64,000 nt of DNA. Origin: Cycas panzhihuaensis (taxonomy: Eukaryota > Cycadophyta). The translations under genes and the position numbers were made by a program. The DNA lies in contig CM041465.1 in the NCBI GenBank assembly GCA_023213395.1, positions 135,725,741 through 135,789,740 of the forward strand, given 5' to 3'. Each line of letters opens with the position of its first letter. Position 1 is the stretch's first letter. The notes beneath the pieces are model-generated. The model saw only the letters and a list, made by a program, of their open reading frames with translations. It searched no databases and was not told where the DNA came from. This document shows positions 1-12,879 of this stretch, piece by piece.

Positions 1-1304
1 CCAAGACGAGTGTGCGCACAAGTCAAGAATTGGCAATATAGATCGTACAGATGAGATTCCTTTTAGGAATAATATAAGATGCTTTTGTATAACTGAAAAC
101 TAAAATGAAAAGTTACCAAGTGAGCTTGCTTGCTTTTCGTACTTACCTTGTTATTGTTGCTTCTTTTGTGATGTTTTATGCTATGTGTGCAAATAGAAAA
201 GCATGCTAGATTTAGTAGGTGAACTGGATATTGCTTTCGATCTAAGGTTTCTCTTACTTTAGTATAATATTTCCAAATATGATTTTGGAAGTTTTGATAT
301 AAAAGCCATAATGGGCTAAAAATCATATCAACTTGCCACTAAAATGCTGATTTTTTAAAATCTATATGCATGTTATTTTACCCCATTTTGTGATTTTTTC
401 ACAAAATTTACAAATAATGATAAATGGAAATAATTTTTTAACAATTATAAATATGAATGCCTAAATGATGAAATCTAAATTTATGAAAGAAGGAAAAAGT
501 GCTTAGAATATCATTTCTGTTAGAGTTCTAAAGTCAAATTTCTAAAAAGGAACAAAAAATTTTCTGCTAAAAAAAACACAAAAGTAAAATCCTGTTAAAT
601 CAACTATCTCAGAATCTAAGATTCAATATGTAAAAAGTTATGTTTTTACACATACATTAACTTTCCCTTCTACACCATCTTTAAAATCTGCTAAAAAATT
701 ACCCGAAATACCCTTACAATATCCTTTGTGGGGTTGAGTAGGCAAAATCAATAACCATGAGAAAATTGCATAGATTTCACTAACCAGTGAATAAAATTTG
801 ATGAGATTTATCTTAAACTGATCCTAAGACATAAATCTACTAGATCCCTTAATAAAACTTTCAGATTTTTAGCTTATAATTAAAGGATTTCATTGGGAAA
901 ACTGCTTTAAATCACTTATCCACAAATTTTACCCTTTTGTCATGGCCAAACTTGTTGTTATAGGCTGAATCTGAAGTTTCTCTAGAATATAAAAATTATC
1001 CTCTAGTCAAGGTAACCTTGCATGCCAAATTTTATTAAATTCTGAGATAGTCAAATTTTTAATGAAATTTGGGGCATTTAATGCTTCCTGAATAGTTCCG
1101 ACAGCTGAATAGCTTCAAAAACCTATATTCTTCACCTCTGAATTTTTTCACACATATAAAAAGTAACAACATATAAAATACTATAATTTTAAGCTCTCAA
1201 GATGTTAAAAAATAATGAATGCACTCTCAATACTTCATATTGAAGATAAAGGAGAGGTCAAATGACTCTATGCAAGTGGAATGGAGTAAATAGATCCCCT
1301 TCTA
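1..1304 (-). other. Internal region of LTR element J, no gene seen
   Basis: This AT-rich stretch lies on the internal side of a primer-binding site at 1305-1316, so I read it as the 5' internal region of a minus-strand LTR element running off the left edge. I see no protein similarity in any frame. The 87-codon minus frame at 63-326 is not supported by any recognisable motif. Confidence 0.4.
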
Positions 1305-1316
1305 GCTCTGATACCA
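1305..1316 (-). promoter_or_regulatory. Primer-binding site of element J
   Basis: The plus strand reads GCTCTGATACCA, the exact reverse complement of TGGTATCAGAGC, the sequence that pairs with the 3' end of plant initiator methionine tRNA. It sits 2 bases from the start of a likely LTR, as expected for a minus-strand element. Confidence 0.75.
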
Positions 1317-1318
1317 TA

Positions 1319-1569
1319 TGAATGAAGGATGGATCTAAGAGATAAATCACTCACATGAACATAATGACAATAGAAAATGAAAAAGAAGATGAAACAAGAT
1401 ATAAGAGCAAGCTTGGAGGTGAGAATGAATAATGACTACCTCCTTGAGATTTTGCCTTTTATTATTGAGGGTGAGCATTAAGGTTAATATTTTCGCACCT
1501 AATGACATGAACCCAAAATTACATCTAAATACACATAAAGTACATTTTATTAAGAGACAAATGCTAACA
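1319..1569 (-). mobile_element. 5' LTR of element J
   Basis: The segment starts with TG next to the primer-binding site and ends ..GCTAACA, so on the minus strand it begins TGTTAGC and ends CA. An AATAATAAAAGG stretch inside could be its TATA region. The second LTR is outside the window, so the right boundary rests only on the TG..CA rule and on where chromovirus A-like sequence begins. Confidence 0.5.
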
Positions 1570-1638
1570 ATATATCCTAAGGTTACATAATTAATCTACA
1601 CAAATGACCTTAACACATTAATCTCTTTCAGTCATGTA
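1570..1638 (-). mobile_element. 3' LTR remnant of chromovirus A
   Basis: Only about 70 bp remain. It ends in CATGTACA just before AGGTCCC. In element B the LTR also ends in TACA followed by GGTCCC, which fixes the boundary. The other LTR of A ends in CATGTATCA at 28194. Confidence 0.5.
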
Positions 1639-3137
1639 CAAGGTCCCCTCCTTTAAGATGTTGAGTCTCCAAAATAAAGAAGATGTGGATACTACTTAAT
1701 AAAGTCTATTAATTCCCAAGTCACCTCATCTTATTCACAAGTGGCCCACTATACTAAACACTCAATAATTATTCTATTATAGAGATGATATTGCTTGCTA
1801 GCTAAGATACATTCAAGAAAAATACTGAGAATTTATTTTTCATCTAAGATGGATAGGACTATTTGTGGGGTCAAGCTCTTGCTAAGATATTTTTTGAGGT
1901 AGGAAATATGGAAGACATTATGACTCTTAGTATTAGGTGGGAGTTCCAAAGTATGGGCTACTTCACTGAAATGTTGAAGGACTTTATAAGAGACATAATA
2001 ATAAGGACTCAACTTGTGATTCCTATATTGTTTAAGTGACTATTATTTATATGGTTGAAGATGTAACAACATAAGATAATCGATTTCAAAGAAGCGATCC
2101 TAATAGTAGTAGGTTAATTACTTCACTTGATCACAAGATGTAACTAGGTTTTGTTTAAAGGTATTTAGAATTTGGTCTATATATTGTGGTTTTTGTTATA
2201 CTGTCATGGTGTAAAGATTGATGGATAGCATATGATGGGGTGGTAGTGGGTACCTATAGAGAGCCATGAATGGTGACATCTCTATGGTTGCATGGTCAGA
2301 GGAATTATACCAACATTTTATGAAGGTTAGCCATGATGGCTATCTAATTTGGTGTTTAGAATCATAACATTATAAATAAGTTTCTAGTGTTTTATTGAGA
2401 ACTTCTAATTAGCCATATGTTTAAGGGTGGCAGATCGAACTCATATTAAATGAAGTACCTAAAGCATGAAAGTATTCTTACTAATAGGATCTAGTTAACT
2501 TTAGATATCTATTATATACTATAATTGATGGAAAGTCATGTAAATGAAATATAATTGAAGATGGAGGTCTATAATGCATGATGCTTTATATGAAATCTAT
2601 CGTGGACTAGCAAAAAGTGTGTGTACTTGGTCAAACAATCAATGACCACTAATATGGAGTTATACCTGGTAGATAGAGGAAGACCCATAATAAAGTCTGT
2701 GGCAATATCTGACCATTTCTCTTGTAGAATATATGGTGGTTGTAGTAGACCTGATTAGGTTTTGGTGTTAGTTTTATTATGTTGGTATGTATTGCATTTA
2801 GAAATATATATTAGAATAGATATTTTCATGTGCAACTAGAAGAAATTAAAACAAATCTGTCAGTAAGTTTTATCAAACCTAGAATGGCCTCTAAGTGGGG
2901 TAAAGTGGCATTCTACTAAATTTTGGGAGATGAATTTAGAAGCTAGGTGGATAAATATGCAATTCCTATACATAAGAAGGTTGTTTTGAATGGACCAATT
3001 TTTTTAGTGAAATTTTCATTGGCCTATTTGTCACAATCCAGTTGGGATTGGTTTTTGTGACCTAGGTTTTGTGTCCATATGGGATGCAAACTAGAGATAG
3101 CATGAATGGAAGATTCTTATAAGGGAATAAGAAGCAA
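1639..3137 (-). pseudogene. Integrase and chromodomain remnant of chromovirus A
   Basis: Minus-strand frames at about 1650-1760 give a broken chromodomain: a leucine-valine-stop-tryptophan stretch, then DEVTWELIDFIK and YPHLLYFGDS. This matches the usual LVQW..EATWE..E.L...YPHL pattern at the C-terminus of chromovirus integrase. The block between it and 3137 lines up by position with the integrase of element B (16340-17600). It is not translatable without many interruptions. Chromodomains of this kind are thought to steer integration to marked chromatin. Confidence 0.7.
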
Positions 3138-3627
3138 TGAAGAGAAAATATAATCGCATAAGTAATGTGATAATAGAACTCTAAATCATGCAAAGAACAA
3201 ATAGTATAAATAAACCAAGCACTCAATAAAGAACACCAAGAGATGTAGGTCTAAGCATATACTTTTTATTAATCTAAGTAATAGCTGAAGAATTATAAAG
3301 ATGAATATAGCCTAACTCTTCTTATTGACTAATCAAAGACTCATCCACAACCATGTTACATATATTGTTACATAAGAATATATAAATATAACATTATAAG
3401 ATACCACCTTGCAGTTTTACAATATAATGGGAATAAACCATAGGCTAACAAAGACACCCAAATTTTTTTCTCGGGGGCATTTGCCCCTAAACCCCTACCT
3501 AGGGGGGCATTGGCCCTCAAGACACCCTAGTCGAGGGCCCTACAATAGGCCCTTGGTCCCTACAAAGAGGCTCAAATGTAACACTTATACCTATGTAACA
3601 CTTGCAAAGTGTTCAATATATCTAACA
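3138..3627 (-). mobile_element. 3' LTR of the copia element
   Basis: 490 bp, starting TGAAGAGAAAATATA and ending TCTAACA on the plus strand. It aligns over its whole length with 7729-8229. It holds a GC-rich block (about 3470-3550) in which runs of G and C alternate. The purine-rich tract expected beside the 3' LTR is visible as the complement of ATCTCTCAC just right of 3627. Confidence 0.88.
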
Positions 3628-3639
3628 ATCTCTCACTTG

Positions 3640-5300
3640 TTGAACACTTTATAAGGAACCTACATACACAACTACTTAATGTTAAAATCATAAATAGTTA
3701 TTGTATTTCTACACCATCTGAATTTTTCTGTGTTAACAATCTTAGTCAATGAGTTTGCAGCATTCTCTTATATAATAATCTTCTACAAATCCACCTTATG
3801 ATCTTGAACCATTTCTCTCACAAAATGAAACTGAACATCAATATGCTTTGATCGAGTATGAAAAAATGGGGTTCTTTGCTAAGTAGATTAAACTTTGACT
3901 ATTATAATCTATCTTCATAGCATCTTGCTTGAAGCTAATATCTATACATAATCTATGTAACTAAATCACTTCCTTGCACACAAGAATAGCTACCATATAC
4001 TCTACTTTTATGTTAGAAAGGGCCATAACTTCTTGTCTTTTACTCATCTAATTGACTACATCACCACAAAGGGTAAAAATATACTCGCTTCTAGATCTTT
4101 TGTTGTTAAGATCTCCAGCTTAATCGGCATTAATAAAACCTCCAAGTTCATTGTTCTATTCTCCATGAGATCTCCTTGATAGTAAATTCTATAGTCTAAT
4201 GTACCATGTAGATACCTAAAAATCCTTTTCACAGCCACCCAATGCTCCCTACCTAGATTTGACATATACTCACTAACCACTCCTACTGTATGTATAATGT
4301 TTGGTCAAGTGTAAACTATCACATATATCAGGCTACCAACAACACTAGCATAAGGGATGAATGCCATGTCTTCAACTTCTTGGTGAGTCTTTGGATATTA
4401 TTAAGCTGATAATTTTAAAATAGTAGGAAGTGGAATATTAACTAGTTTACTATCTTATAACCTGAACCACTACAATATTGTCTCAATGTATCGTCTTTGG
4501 CTAAGCCAAATCTTCATGTTTCTTCTATCCCTTTTAATCTCAATACCTAAAATAAAATGTGCAACACCAAGTTCCTTAATTTCAAAGTGAGATGCCAATT
4601 GGCCTTCACAAGTTGGTTTATTTCTTTATTATTACCAACTAAAAATATATCATTAACATATAAAGCTAGAATAACAAAATGATCACTAACCTACTTATAA
4701 TAAACACAATGATCTGCTTTGCTACACACAAAGCCATCTGCCAACATATGTGAATCTAACTTTTGATACCACATCTTTAGTGACTATTTTAAGCCATATA
4801 ATGACTTCTTCAACCTATGTACTATATTCTCTTTTTTTGTAACTTCAAACCCTTTAGGCTGTAATATATAAATTTCTTTCTCAAGGTCATCGTGAATTTC
4901 TTCACATCCATTTTATCCACCTTAAGGTCATAGGTAGCTGCTATAGCCAATAAAAATCTAATTGAAGTAACTTTTGTAATAGGAGAAAATACCTCACCAA
5001 AATCTATTCTCTTGACTTTGGAATAGCCCTTTGTTACCAAGTGAGCCTTATACTTTTTCATAGTACCATCTTCGTAGAACTTCTTCTTAAAGATTCATTT
5101 GTTATCAATAGGATTTCTGCCATCAAGTAAATCACTAAATCCCATATGTTATTTTTGTCTAAGGCCATCATTTCTTCTTACATGGCCTTAATCTAAAGTT
5201 GCCTCTCTTTCGACTCTAGAGCCTCCTGAACAATACCTAGATCATCATCTGTAGCAAATAAAATAAAAGAGGAGCTACGAAAGTTTTTAGGAATATACCT
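3640..5300 (-). pseudogene. Copia reverse transcriptase and RNase H remnant
   Basis: The RNase H side (4056-4280) shows the copia hallmark LGREHWVAVKRIFRYLHGT. The reverse transcriptase side (4822-5061) shows KKYKAHLVTKGYSKVKRIDF, EVFSPITKVTSIR and DKMDVK. Near 4645-4665 the catalytic YVDD box reads YVND, so the second catalytic region is damaged as well as the frame. Stops and shifts separate the fragments. These would be the C-terminal parts of a single pol polyprotein in an intact copia element. Confidence 0.88.
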
Positions 5301-5399
5301 ATTAGGTTGTCTTCTCTCATAAGTTAATCTCCTCAAGATGTAGGGTTCTTGAGGTTGAGCTACCTCTATAATTAGTCCTTTCTCTTTAGCTGACTCATA

Positions 5400-6450
5400 T
5401 TCTGATATAGAATCTTCATCCCTTACCTCATATTATACCTTCTGAGAGTATTCCTCCTTTGGTTCTTCATCTTGCTTTACATACTTAAACTCCTCTTTAA
5501 AGAGAACATCATAGCTATATATAACCTTTTGTGTTTCAAGGTTACAAAGATTATATCCTTTAATACCATCACCATAGCTAATGAAAATAATCTTTTATGC
5601 TTTGAAATCAAGCTTAGTCCTCTACTATCTAGGAACATGCATAAAATCTTCACAACTAAAAACTCTAAGATGACCAAGAGATGGTTTCTTATCAGACCAT
5701 ACTTCTTCAAGTGTTTTGTATACTAAGGCAGTTGTTGGTGATATGTTTATCAAGTAGCTTACAATCATCACAACCTTAGCCTATAATTTCTTCTCTAATC
5801 CAATAGCATTGAGTATACTTATTGACCTCTCCAGCAAGGTCCTATTTATCCTTTCAGTAACTTCATTTTGCTAGGGCATATAGGGAATCATCTTTTTCCT
5901 TACTATCTCACATTGCTTATAGAAGTGCTCAAAATCCTTTGAGCAAAACTCTCCTCCATTATCAGTCCTCAGTACCCTAATCTGTCTATCACTCTGATTA
6001 TTGACCAAGGCCTTGAATTCTGTGAATTTATGGAAGACTTAATATTTTTGCTTGAGAAGGTACATCCATATCTTTCTTGAAAAATCATCTATGAATGAAA
6101 CAAAGTATTTGGACCTACCTAATAAAGGTACATCAATAGATCTAAAAACATTGTTATGCACTAATTATAGAATACCCTTTGCTCTCTTCGAGCTCGAAGA
6201 AAAACTAACCCGATTTTATTTTCCATACACATAATGCTCACAGAAATTAAAATCAAAGAAGCCATTAATCCCAGAGATGTCTTTTGCCATACCTTTGGAG
6301 AATAAATCATGGAGGCCTTTCTCTCCAATATAGCCTAATCTATGAGGCCACAACATAGTTTTACTAGCAAGTGATATTTGAGTCCCGCCTACATTATTAC
6401 TACTTTCTGTAATAGTTAGATTATAATTGCTAGCACATATCATGATTGCA
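5400..6450 (-). pseudogene. Copia integrase remnant
   Basis: The frame at 6216-6443 carries LWPHRLGYIGEKGLHDLFSK and a following FCEHYVYGK, the pre-integrase motif that precedes the HHCC zinc-binding domain of copia integrase (usual form LWHRRLGHIGEKGL). One of the paired histidines is changed to proline in this copy. The catalytic core should lie at about 5700-6200 and is only recognisable in short pieces. Confidence 0.8.
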
Positions 6451-6889
6451 TCAAGCTTATATAGTGTTTCAAATCAGACCCCTCTTACTAACACCAATGC
6501 TTCTCGAACCATTTTGTAACTATTTTTATTGAAAATCACGTATATTCCTACATCACCCAATTGATTAATAGATAATAGACTCATAGCCAAACTAGGAATA
6601 TGACTCATATAAAGGATAGTTTTAACCCTTCCATCCCTAAATCAAACCTTCACCCTTCCATAACCTACAATTTTATATGGGTAATAATCCCTAGGAAATA
6701 CTTTACCTCCATTAATACTTGTGTATTTATAAAACCACTCCCTATGGAAAGTAATATGAAGTGAAGTACCAAAGTTAATTAACTAAGACTCAATTTTTAA
6801 CAACTTACCTGAGGTTGCCAAATAAACATCGCCATCAGCTTCATCAGAGGCTTTTACTACCATGGAAGAAGTAGCTTCAGGTGACTTTC

Positions 6890-7640
6890 CCTTATCAACC
6901 TTGACTCAACATTGACTTTTCATATGGCTAGCCTTCCCACATCTCTAGGATATACCAAGGGGCCTCTACCTAGAGATTTAGATTTTCCTCTAGATTTTGG
7001 CTATTTGTTCCTAGGCCTTTGTTGGTTATGATCTAATGTTTGACCTCTTACTACTAATGCTTCTTTTAAATAATCCTTAGAAGATTTTTGCCTTATCTCT
7101 TTTGATAGTAGAGTAGTAATAACATTATCAAATTTTAGGATGTGAGTAGTTATATTGCTAATCATCATCATAGGATTATCCTAAGAATCAGAAAGCAAAC
7201 ATAATAGGATAATACACTTGTCTTCTTTAGACATTGTTACTCCAACTAAAATAAGTTGGCTCACCATGGTGTTAAATATAGTGAGATGATCTACAACTAC
7301 ATCTTCATCACTCATCCTGAGTGAATATAACTTTTTCCGAAGAAATAACTTATTAACTAAGGACTTAGTCTGATACAAAGCCTCTAACTTTCTCTATAGA
7401 TCTTTGGCTATAGACTCTTTAGTAACTTTTAACAATACCATATCTAAAAGGAATAACCTTATCAAACTGATTGCCTTTTGATCAAGCTTCTTCTAGTCTT
7501 CATCACCCATAGTTGTAGGCTTTGTTCCTACTATAGCAATCCACTGATCCTTCTCGACAAGGATATCTTCTATCTTTAGCTTCTATAACTTAAAGTTCTA
7601 GCCATTGAACTTTTTAATCTCTATCTTTATAGTGCTTGCC
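6890..7640 (-). pseudogene. Copia gag remnant
   Basis: The frame at 7181-7378 matches the UBN2-type gag region (LVNKLFLRKKLYSLRMSDED.. then MVSQLILVGVTMSKEDK). About 250 bases downstream, complementary to 6909-6941, a zinc knuckle end is visible as CGKASHMKSQC. Order along the minus strand is capsid-like then knuckle, as in copia gag. Broken by stops. Confidence 0.8.
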
Positions 7641-7714
7641 ATGATCTTCACACTTAAGTTCACCAAATAGGGCGCCTAGTTATCAAATAGCTTCCTATAA
7701 AACTAAAACCCTTA

Positions 7715-7726
7715 GCTCTAATACCA
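7715..7726 (-). promoter_or_regulatory. Primer-binding site of the copia element
   Basis: GCTCTAATACCA on the plus strand is the reverse complement of TGGTATTAGAGC, one base off the initiator methionine tRNA site. It lies 2 bases from the 5' LTR. Confidence 0.85.
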
Positions 7727-7728
7727 AA

Positions 7729-8229
7729 TAAAGAGAAAATATAATCGTAGAAGCAATGCAATAATAGAACTGTAAACCATACAAAGAACAAATAACATAA
7801 ACAAACCAAGCACTCAATAAAGAATATTAAGAGATTCAGGTCTAAGCATAGACCTTTTATTAATCTGAGTAACAACTAAAGAATTACAGAGATAAATAAA
7901 TCCTAACTCTTCTCATCAACTGGTCAAAGACTCATCAACAACTATATTACATATGTCATTACATAAGAATATATAGATACAACATTACAAGATACTACCT
8001 TGCAGCTTTACAATATAATGGGCATAAACCACAGGCCAACAAAGATCTCCATAAGACACCCAAAAAAATTTCTTAGGGGCTCCTGCCCTTGAACCCACAC
8101 TTGGGGGGTTGTTAGCCCCATAGACCCCCTAGCCGAGGGCCCTATAATGGGCCCCTAGACCCCACAAAAGGGCTCGAGTATAATGCTTATATCTATGTAA
8201 CACTTTTAAAGTGTTCAATTAATCTAACA
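7729..8229 (-). mobile_element. 5' LTR of the copia element
   Basis: 501 bp, aligned end to end with 3138-3627. It starts TAAAGAG where the partner has TGAAGAG, and ends TCTAACA. The same GC-rich block is present at about 8075-8150. Divergence between the two LTRs is clearly visible by eye, so the insertion is old. Confidence 0.88.
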
Positions 8230-9300
8230 AGAAAATTAGTAGGAAGGTAGGAAAGAGCATTTTCCACTATATTATCTTGGCCTTTCTTATAAGTAATTAT
8301 GAAATCAAAACTTAGAGGTACTCCAATAATTTGGTCTATTCCTTGGAGAGAATTGGTTGGTCTAATAAACCATGAAGGCTATGGTGATCTACGAGGATAG
8401 TAAACTTGGATCCAAGAAGATATTGGCACTATTTCTAGATGGTATGAAGAATGGCCTTCATTTCCTTTTAGTAGGCAAATAACCTACACTCATGGTCTTT
8501 AAGTTTTTTACTTTTAAAAGTAATGGGGTATAAGTTTTATATAAAATTACACCCAAGCCAAATCTTGATGTATCACATTCTAGTTGGAATGGTTGAGAGA
8601 AGACTAGAGTGGCCAACACTAGAGTAGAGGTAGTGTGATTAAAGTTGCATAATTCTAGACAAAATACCTATAAAATCTAGTGAGTCGAAAGAAGGCATGC
8701 AACTATGTAAGGTTTTTTAGATTGGCTGGTTTGTAATAGTCTTTATCTTGTTAGGGTTAACTCAAACACCTTTTGTGGAGATAATATGGCCAAGGTATTA
8801 AAGTTTGAACTTTCCAAATTCACACTTAGAGAACTTGGCATATAATTAGTATTTTACCAAGATTTTAAAGACTATCTCTAAGTGGTAGTAAGGGTAGTCA
8901 TGTTAGTGTTATAAATGAGGTCATCAAAGAAAATAATAACTAATTTCCTAAGGTAAGAGGTAGATATCTTATTCATGAGAAATTGAAATGTGGTTGAGGC
9001 ATTACATAAGCCAAAAGGCATGACATGAAATTCATAGTGGCTATGGTGAGTACAGAATGTAATTTTATGATGATCTTTTTATATAATTAAAATTTAATAA
9101 TATCTAGATTAGAGATCAAACTTGGTAAAGACTATGGCACAATGGATCTCATCTAACATGTCATCAATCTAGGGGGTAGGGAACTTACCTTTTATGGTTA
9201 TTTTATTTAGTTCCTGGTAATTGATATATAACCTAAATAAACCATCCTTTTTCTGAACTAACATAATAAGAATGGTATATGGGCTTTTGTTGGGTTGAAT
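8230..9300 (-). pseudogene. RNase H and reverse transcriptase remnant of chromovirus A
   Basis: On the minus strand the block reads backwards through RNase H (around 8260-8620, with a PFQLECD start as in the FVLECDAS motif) and into reverse transcriptase. Near 8925-8945 the catalytic box reads IIFFDDLI, so the two aspartates survive, but stops interrupt the frame on both sides. About 9150-9300 holds the N-terminal finger region, parallel to 21543-21734 of element B. Confidence 0.78.
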
Positions 9301-11114
9301 TATTCCCATTTCTATTAGCTTTTAGTAATATTTTCAATCTCAATCTTTTGAAAGTATGAATTTCTATAAATATGGAGATTGATCAAGTCATGGGAGTTTT
9401 TCAACTCGATGGTGTGGTAACACCTATGATTGGGTGGGGAGGTGACTAATAGAGGGGTAAAAATGGATTGTTATCTATTTAGAATGTGTTAGATATCAAG
9501 GTGAATATTTGTTGATGATTGGATATTGTTAATACAAATGATATAACCACCTTAACTACTTAATTATTTCCTCATTTAATTTAAGAAAATTAGTTTGTTA
9601 GGAGGGGGTTGTATTCTATGGCGTTTATGGGTTTGTCCCATCTAGTCTTTAAATGAGATCAATGGGTTAGTGAAGGAGTTATTTGTGTTATATGTACCTA
9701 ATATTTGGAGCCATCAGACTTCAAGAATAGTGTGATCCTCCAATAAATAAAGCATAACATTAGATGTTAGCCTATAAATTCTAATTTGGATAGTGAGCCT
9801 CTTGATTATTCTAGTACAATAAAGTTTATGATGACTTGGTAAAGAACATATGAATTTAGTTTTGGGGGCAACGTATAAGTTTAATTATCTAGAGAAGGAA
9901 ATATCTATGAAGTTTAGTGATGCACCACTACTAATCAAAATAGTAATTGGTGTTTTTCTTAAGTATTCCTTTTACACGTAGTGGTTCAAGAGAAGTATAA
10001 GAAGCTACTACGAATAAGGAGATTTTGGGTTCTGATATTGAGAGGGGCTTTCACTTGGCTTCTTCACCCAATTCTAGCTTAGAATCACAGTCATCTTCAA
10101 GGGTAGTCAAGGATCTATTGTAAAGACCATATTCTTAGCTTTACAAACTTTACAATGTTCAAACATCCATTTTTCTAAGCATTGGATATAAAGACCAGCC
10201 ATAATATATTAATGTGCCTCTATAGGTAAGACTTAGATTGGCTTATTAGTGGATTCTTCTAGAAGATGTTCTATTGCGAGTCGTTAAGAGTCATTTGCTT
10301 GGGATCATTGACAAGAAAATTTAGCCTATCATGAATGCTAGAGCCATGTAGTATCTTGTTAAAGAGAAGATATTCTTTCTACTACAAATTCTACCTCAAC
10401 TGCTTTAGCCCTTCGTATTGCATCTTTGAAAGTTAAGATTTTTATAATCTTAGATGCATTTGAATGTGTTCTTTTAAGCTTGTGATATAAGTGTCTATCT
10501 AAGTTTGTTTATCCAAACTTTAGATGACATGATTTTATAGGGATTAGAACTCATCTATATAAGCTTTAACTAAGGATACCTACTTTAGTCTCGTAAGTTG
10601 ATTAAAGAAGGATTGATGCCACATTTCATCATATTGATCAAATAAACGTAAGGTGAAGCTTGACCATGCTGTGTTGTGTAGGTTTTCTTTGTGCCACCAA
10701 TAGTACCAATGATGAGCTTAACCTTTTATATGAATAGGTATGAATGCCAATTGTTCATCTTCAATTATTAGATTAAGGAAGAAATAGGATTTAAGTTTTC
10801 CTATCCATATGTGGGTTGTGTATCTGTTCAAATCCAAATAAAAAATAGGGATATTGATCTTATGATGAAGTTGTGACTGGTACAGAGGAGAGTTACTCGA
10901 ATGCTATGTTGGAGGAGTGGTACCTAAAGATTGAGAGTTGAATTAAGATGATTGTATTATCAACTAAGCTATTTAGTTAATTAGTGCTATGAGATCTAAT
11001 TTAGATGTAAGAGAGGATATATCCATCTTAACTTCTTTACAAAAATCTAAAAACTATGTTTCTAATGTAGTGATGTATTTTTCTTGAGATGGAGGAGTCA
11101 TCATATAGAAGAAG
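9301..11114 (-). pseudogene. Protease and gag remnant of chromovirus A
   Basis: Reading frames are too broken for one translation. At about 10430-10720 the minus strand gives pieces typical of the gypsy gag domain, such as FNQLTRLK and EHIQMHLRL, which also occur at the equivalent place in elements B and D. The protease zone should lie near 9600-10050 and I cannot see an intact DSG or DTG box. Element C interrupts the gag start at 11115. Confidence 0.65.
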
Positions 11115-11487
11115 TGTTGGGGTTAGTGATCATCATCCCATTCTCACCTTTCAACTAGAGGTGCACACCCCACTCCTACCAATTTACACGTGGGTGCTCA
11201 CATGTGAAGGTAAGTATAAGGTAAGGTTAAATTGATTTAATTTAATTTGAGTTAAGTTATATTTTATTATTGTTTGAATTTTAGAGGTTGAGGAGTTTCT
11301 CTTCTTCCTCAAACTATATATTTGGAGGGTTGTGCAACCCTAGTGTCTTTAGACATTGCCTACTTTTGGATATTTGTAATGCTCTATCTCAAAGATGGAT
11401 TGGATAGAAAGAGTTATGTATTTTATGTTATAATGGAATGAGTTTTGATTATGTTTTGCCATGTTATCCATCATTACTTTTCCTACA
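11115..11487 (+). mobile_element. 5' LTR of element C
   Basis: Starts TGTTGGGGTTAG and ends TTTTCCTACA, 373 bp. It has ACTATATATTTGG as a possible TATA box, followed by TGTGCAACCCTAGTGTC, which is conserved in the C-family LTRs of this window. It aligns with 25860-26254, with one indel of about 20 bp. Confidence 0.9.
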
Positions 11488-11489
11488 TT

Positions 11490-11501
11490 TGGTATCAGAG
11501 C
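11490..11501 (+). promoter_or_regulatory. Primer-binding site of element C
   Basis: TGGTATCAGAGC, the exact initiator methionine tRNA site, 2 bases after the LTR. Confidence 0.9.
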
Positions 11502-12257
11502 ATAGATTGTTGGGCTATTGCACCTCCATTTGAAGTCTTTTTTTAGAAGAAAGAAGATTTATTAGCATTTGAAACATATCTACTCACAGCTAGCAAATAT
11601 TATCTATATTCATTTTCTACAAAGTTTATTAACAGTTTCTTGTATTAATTTTCATCAAATCTGATTATTTTTTATTTATACTTGTAAAATAACAAATATT
11701 TTTTAGATATATTTTTAGATTTGTGTAGTAGCATAGCTACAATCAACAAGTATTCAAGATTTTATTACTCTATAGAGGTTTTATTCCCTATATCTATATA
11801 TTTTATCAAATATTTAGCCATTTTCTAGCATATTTTTTTGTCTATTTATTTTATATTTTTTCATATCTGTGTAGGAGCACAACTGCAATCAATATTTATT
11901 CAAGTTTTCTCTAGATCTATATAGTATTTTCTTTAGATCTTCATATTTTATTAAATATTTGACCATTTTCTAGTCTATTTTATTTATATATTCAATATGT
12001 TCTCTAGATCTACAATTTTTTTCTCTAGATCTATATATTTCGTTAAATATTTGGCAATTCTTTGTATATTTGATCTATTTATTTGAGTTTTTCTTTCATA
12101 TCTGTGCAAGTTTTGGTGTATATTCAGCCTAACAAGCCTCTTGAAGAAGTTATACTATAGCAAATCCGTCTACTGGAAGAATCTAAAGTTTATTTTCTGC
12201 AAATCTTCCACAGCTGCATACTAGGTTCTTCCTTTTTTTTTTTTCAGATTTAAATAA

Positions 12258-12294
<37 letters not shown>

Positions 12295-12879
12295 TTCTTT
12301 GATATATCTGGTCCAGTACATTTAAAAAATCTTAGATACAAATATATATACATTTTGTTTATTTAATATACTTTCTTCAATATTTAAACATTTTTCTGTT
12401 TTCATTTGTGGCTCCATTGAATCACCATATCTTTCATGCTTTTCTATATAAATATAATTTTTTTTTTTGAAATATCTCTTTCGTAATATACATATTGTAC
12501 GAAGATTTTTTTTAACTGAAAAAAAAACTCAACACTTTTGTCATCTTTCCTTATTTTTGGAATAAACTCATAAGATTTTGAGCTTTATTACCATCATAAG
12601 GAACATGTGCATACTTCTTTCCAGCTAGAAATAATAATGACATTGGATATAGCCCCCTTTGGTTGAAAGAATTTAAGAGTAAACTATAGTCATTCATCAT
12701 GCAATCCATTCAAAAAATAAAAGGAAGGACATTGCTTGTTTTATCCTTGGGTGGATCTCCCATAGATTTTTCCTTCATTTATTTCTATTGAGAAAGAAGC
12801 CTCATATTGAGCTAAGTGCTTCTATAACAGAAGAATCTTAATATTTAGATTTTAGAGATTCTCGAACAGGTTCTGAGCG
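11502..12879 (+). other. Untranslated leader of element C
   Basis: No coding potential seen. Between about 11690 and 12060 the sequence repeats loosely around AGATCT and a KTTAAATATTTGRC-like phrase, ending in an AT dinucleotide run at 12262-12291. The part 12120-12290 matches the leader of element K (about 59170-59300) around TATTCAGCC and GAAGAAG, which shows the two share an internal region and not only LTRs. Confidence 0.6.
12262..12291. repeat. AT dinucleotide microsatellite
   Basis: About 15 perfect AT units inside the leader of element C. Confidence 0.95.

Larger units (their letters stand above)
3138..8229 (-). mobile_element. Ty1/copia retrotransposon nested in chromovirus A
   Basis: Two LTRs (3138-3627 and 7729-8229) flank a copia-ordered pol: gag, integrase, reverse transcriptase, RNase H, all on the minus strand. 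Flanking pentamers are AGCAA on the left and AGAAA on the right, a target duplication with one mismatch. Outside them chromovirus A resumes in register (integrase on the left, RNase H on the right). A primer-binding site lies at 7715-7726. All reading frames are broken, so the copy is dead. Confidence 0.9.

Noticed and set aside
5472-5726. 84-codon plus frame as a gene
   Set aside because: It is the opposite strand of the copia integrase/RT linker and has no protein features.
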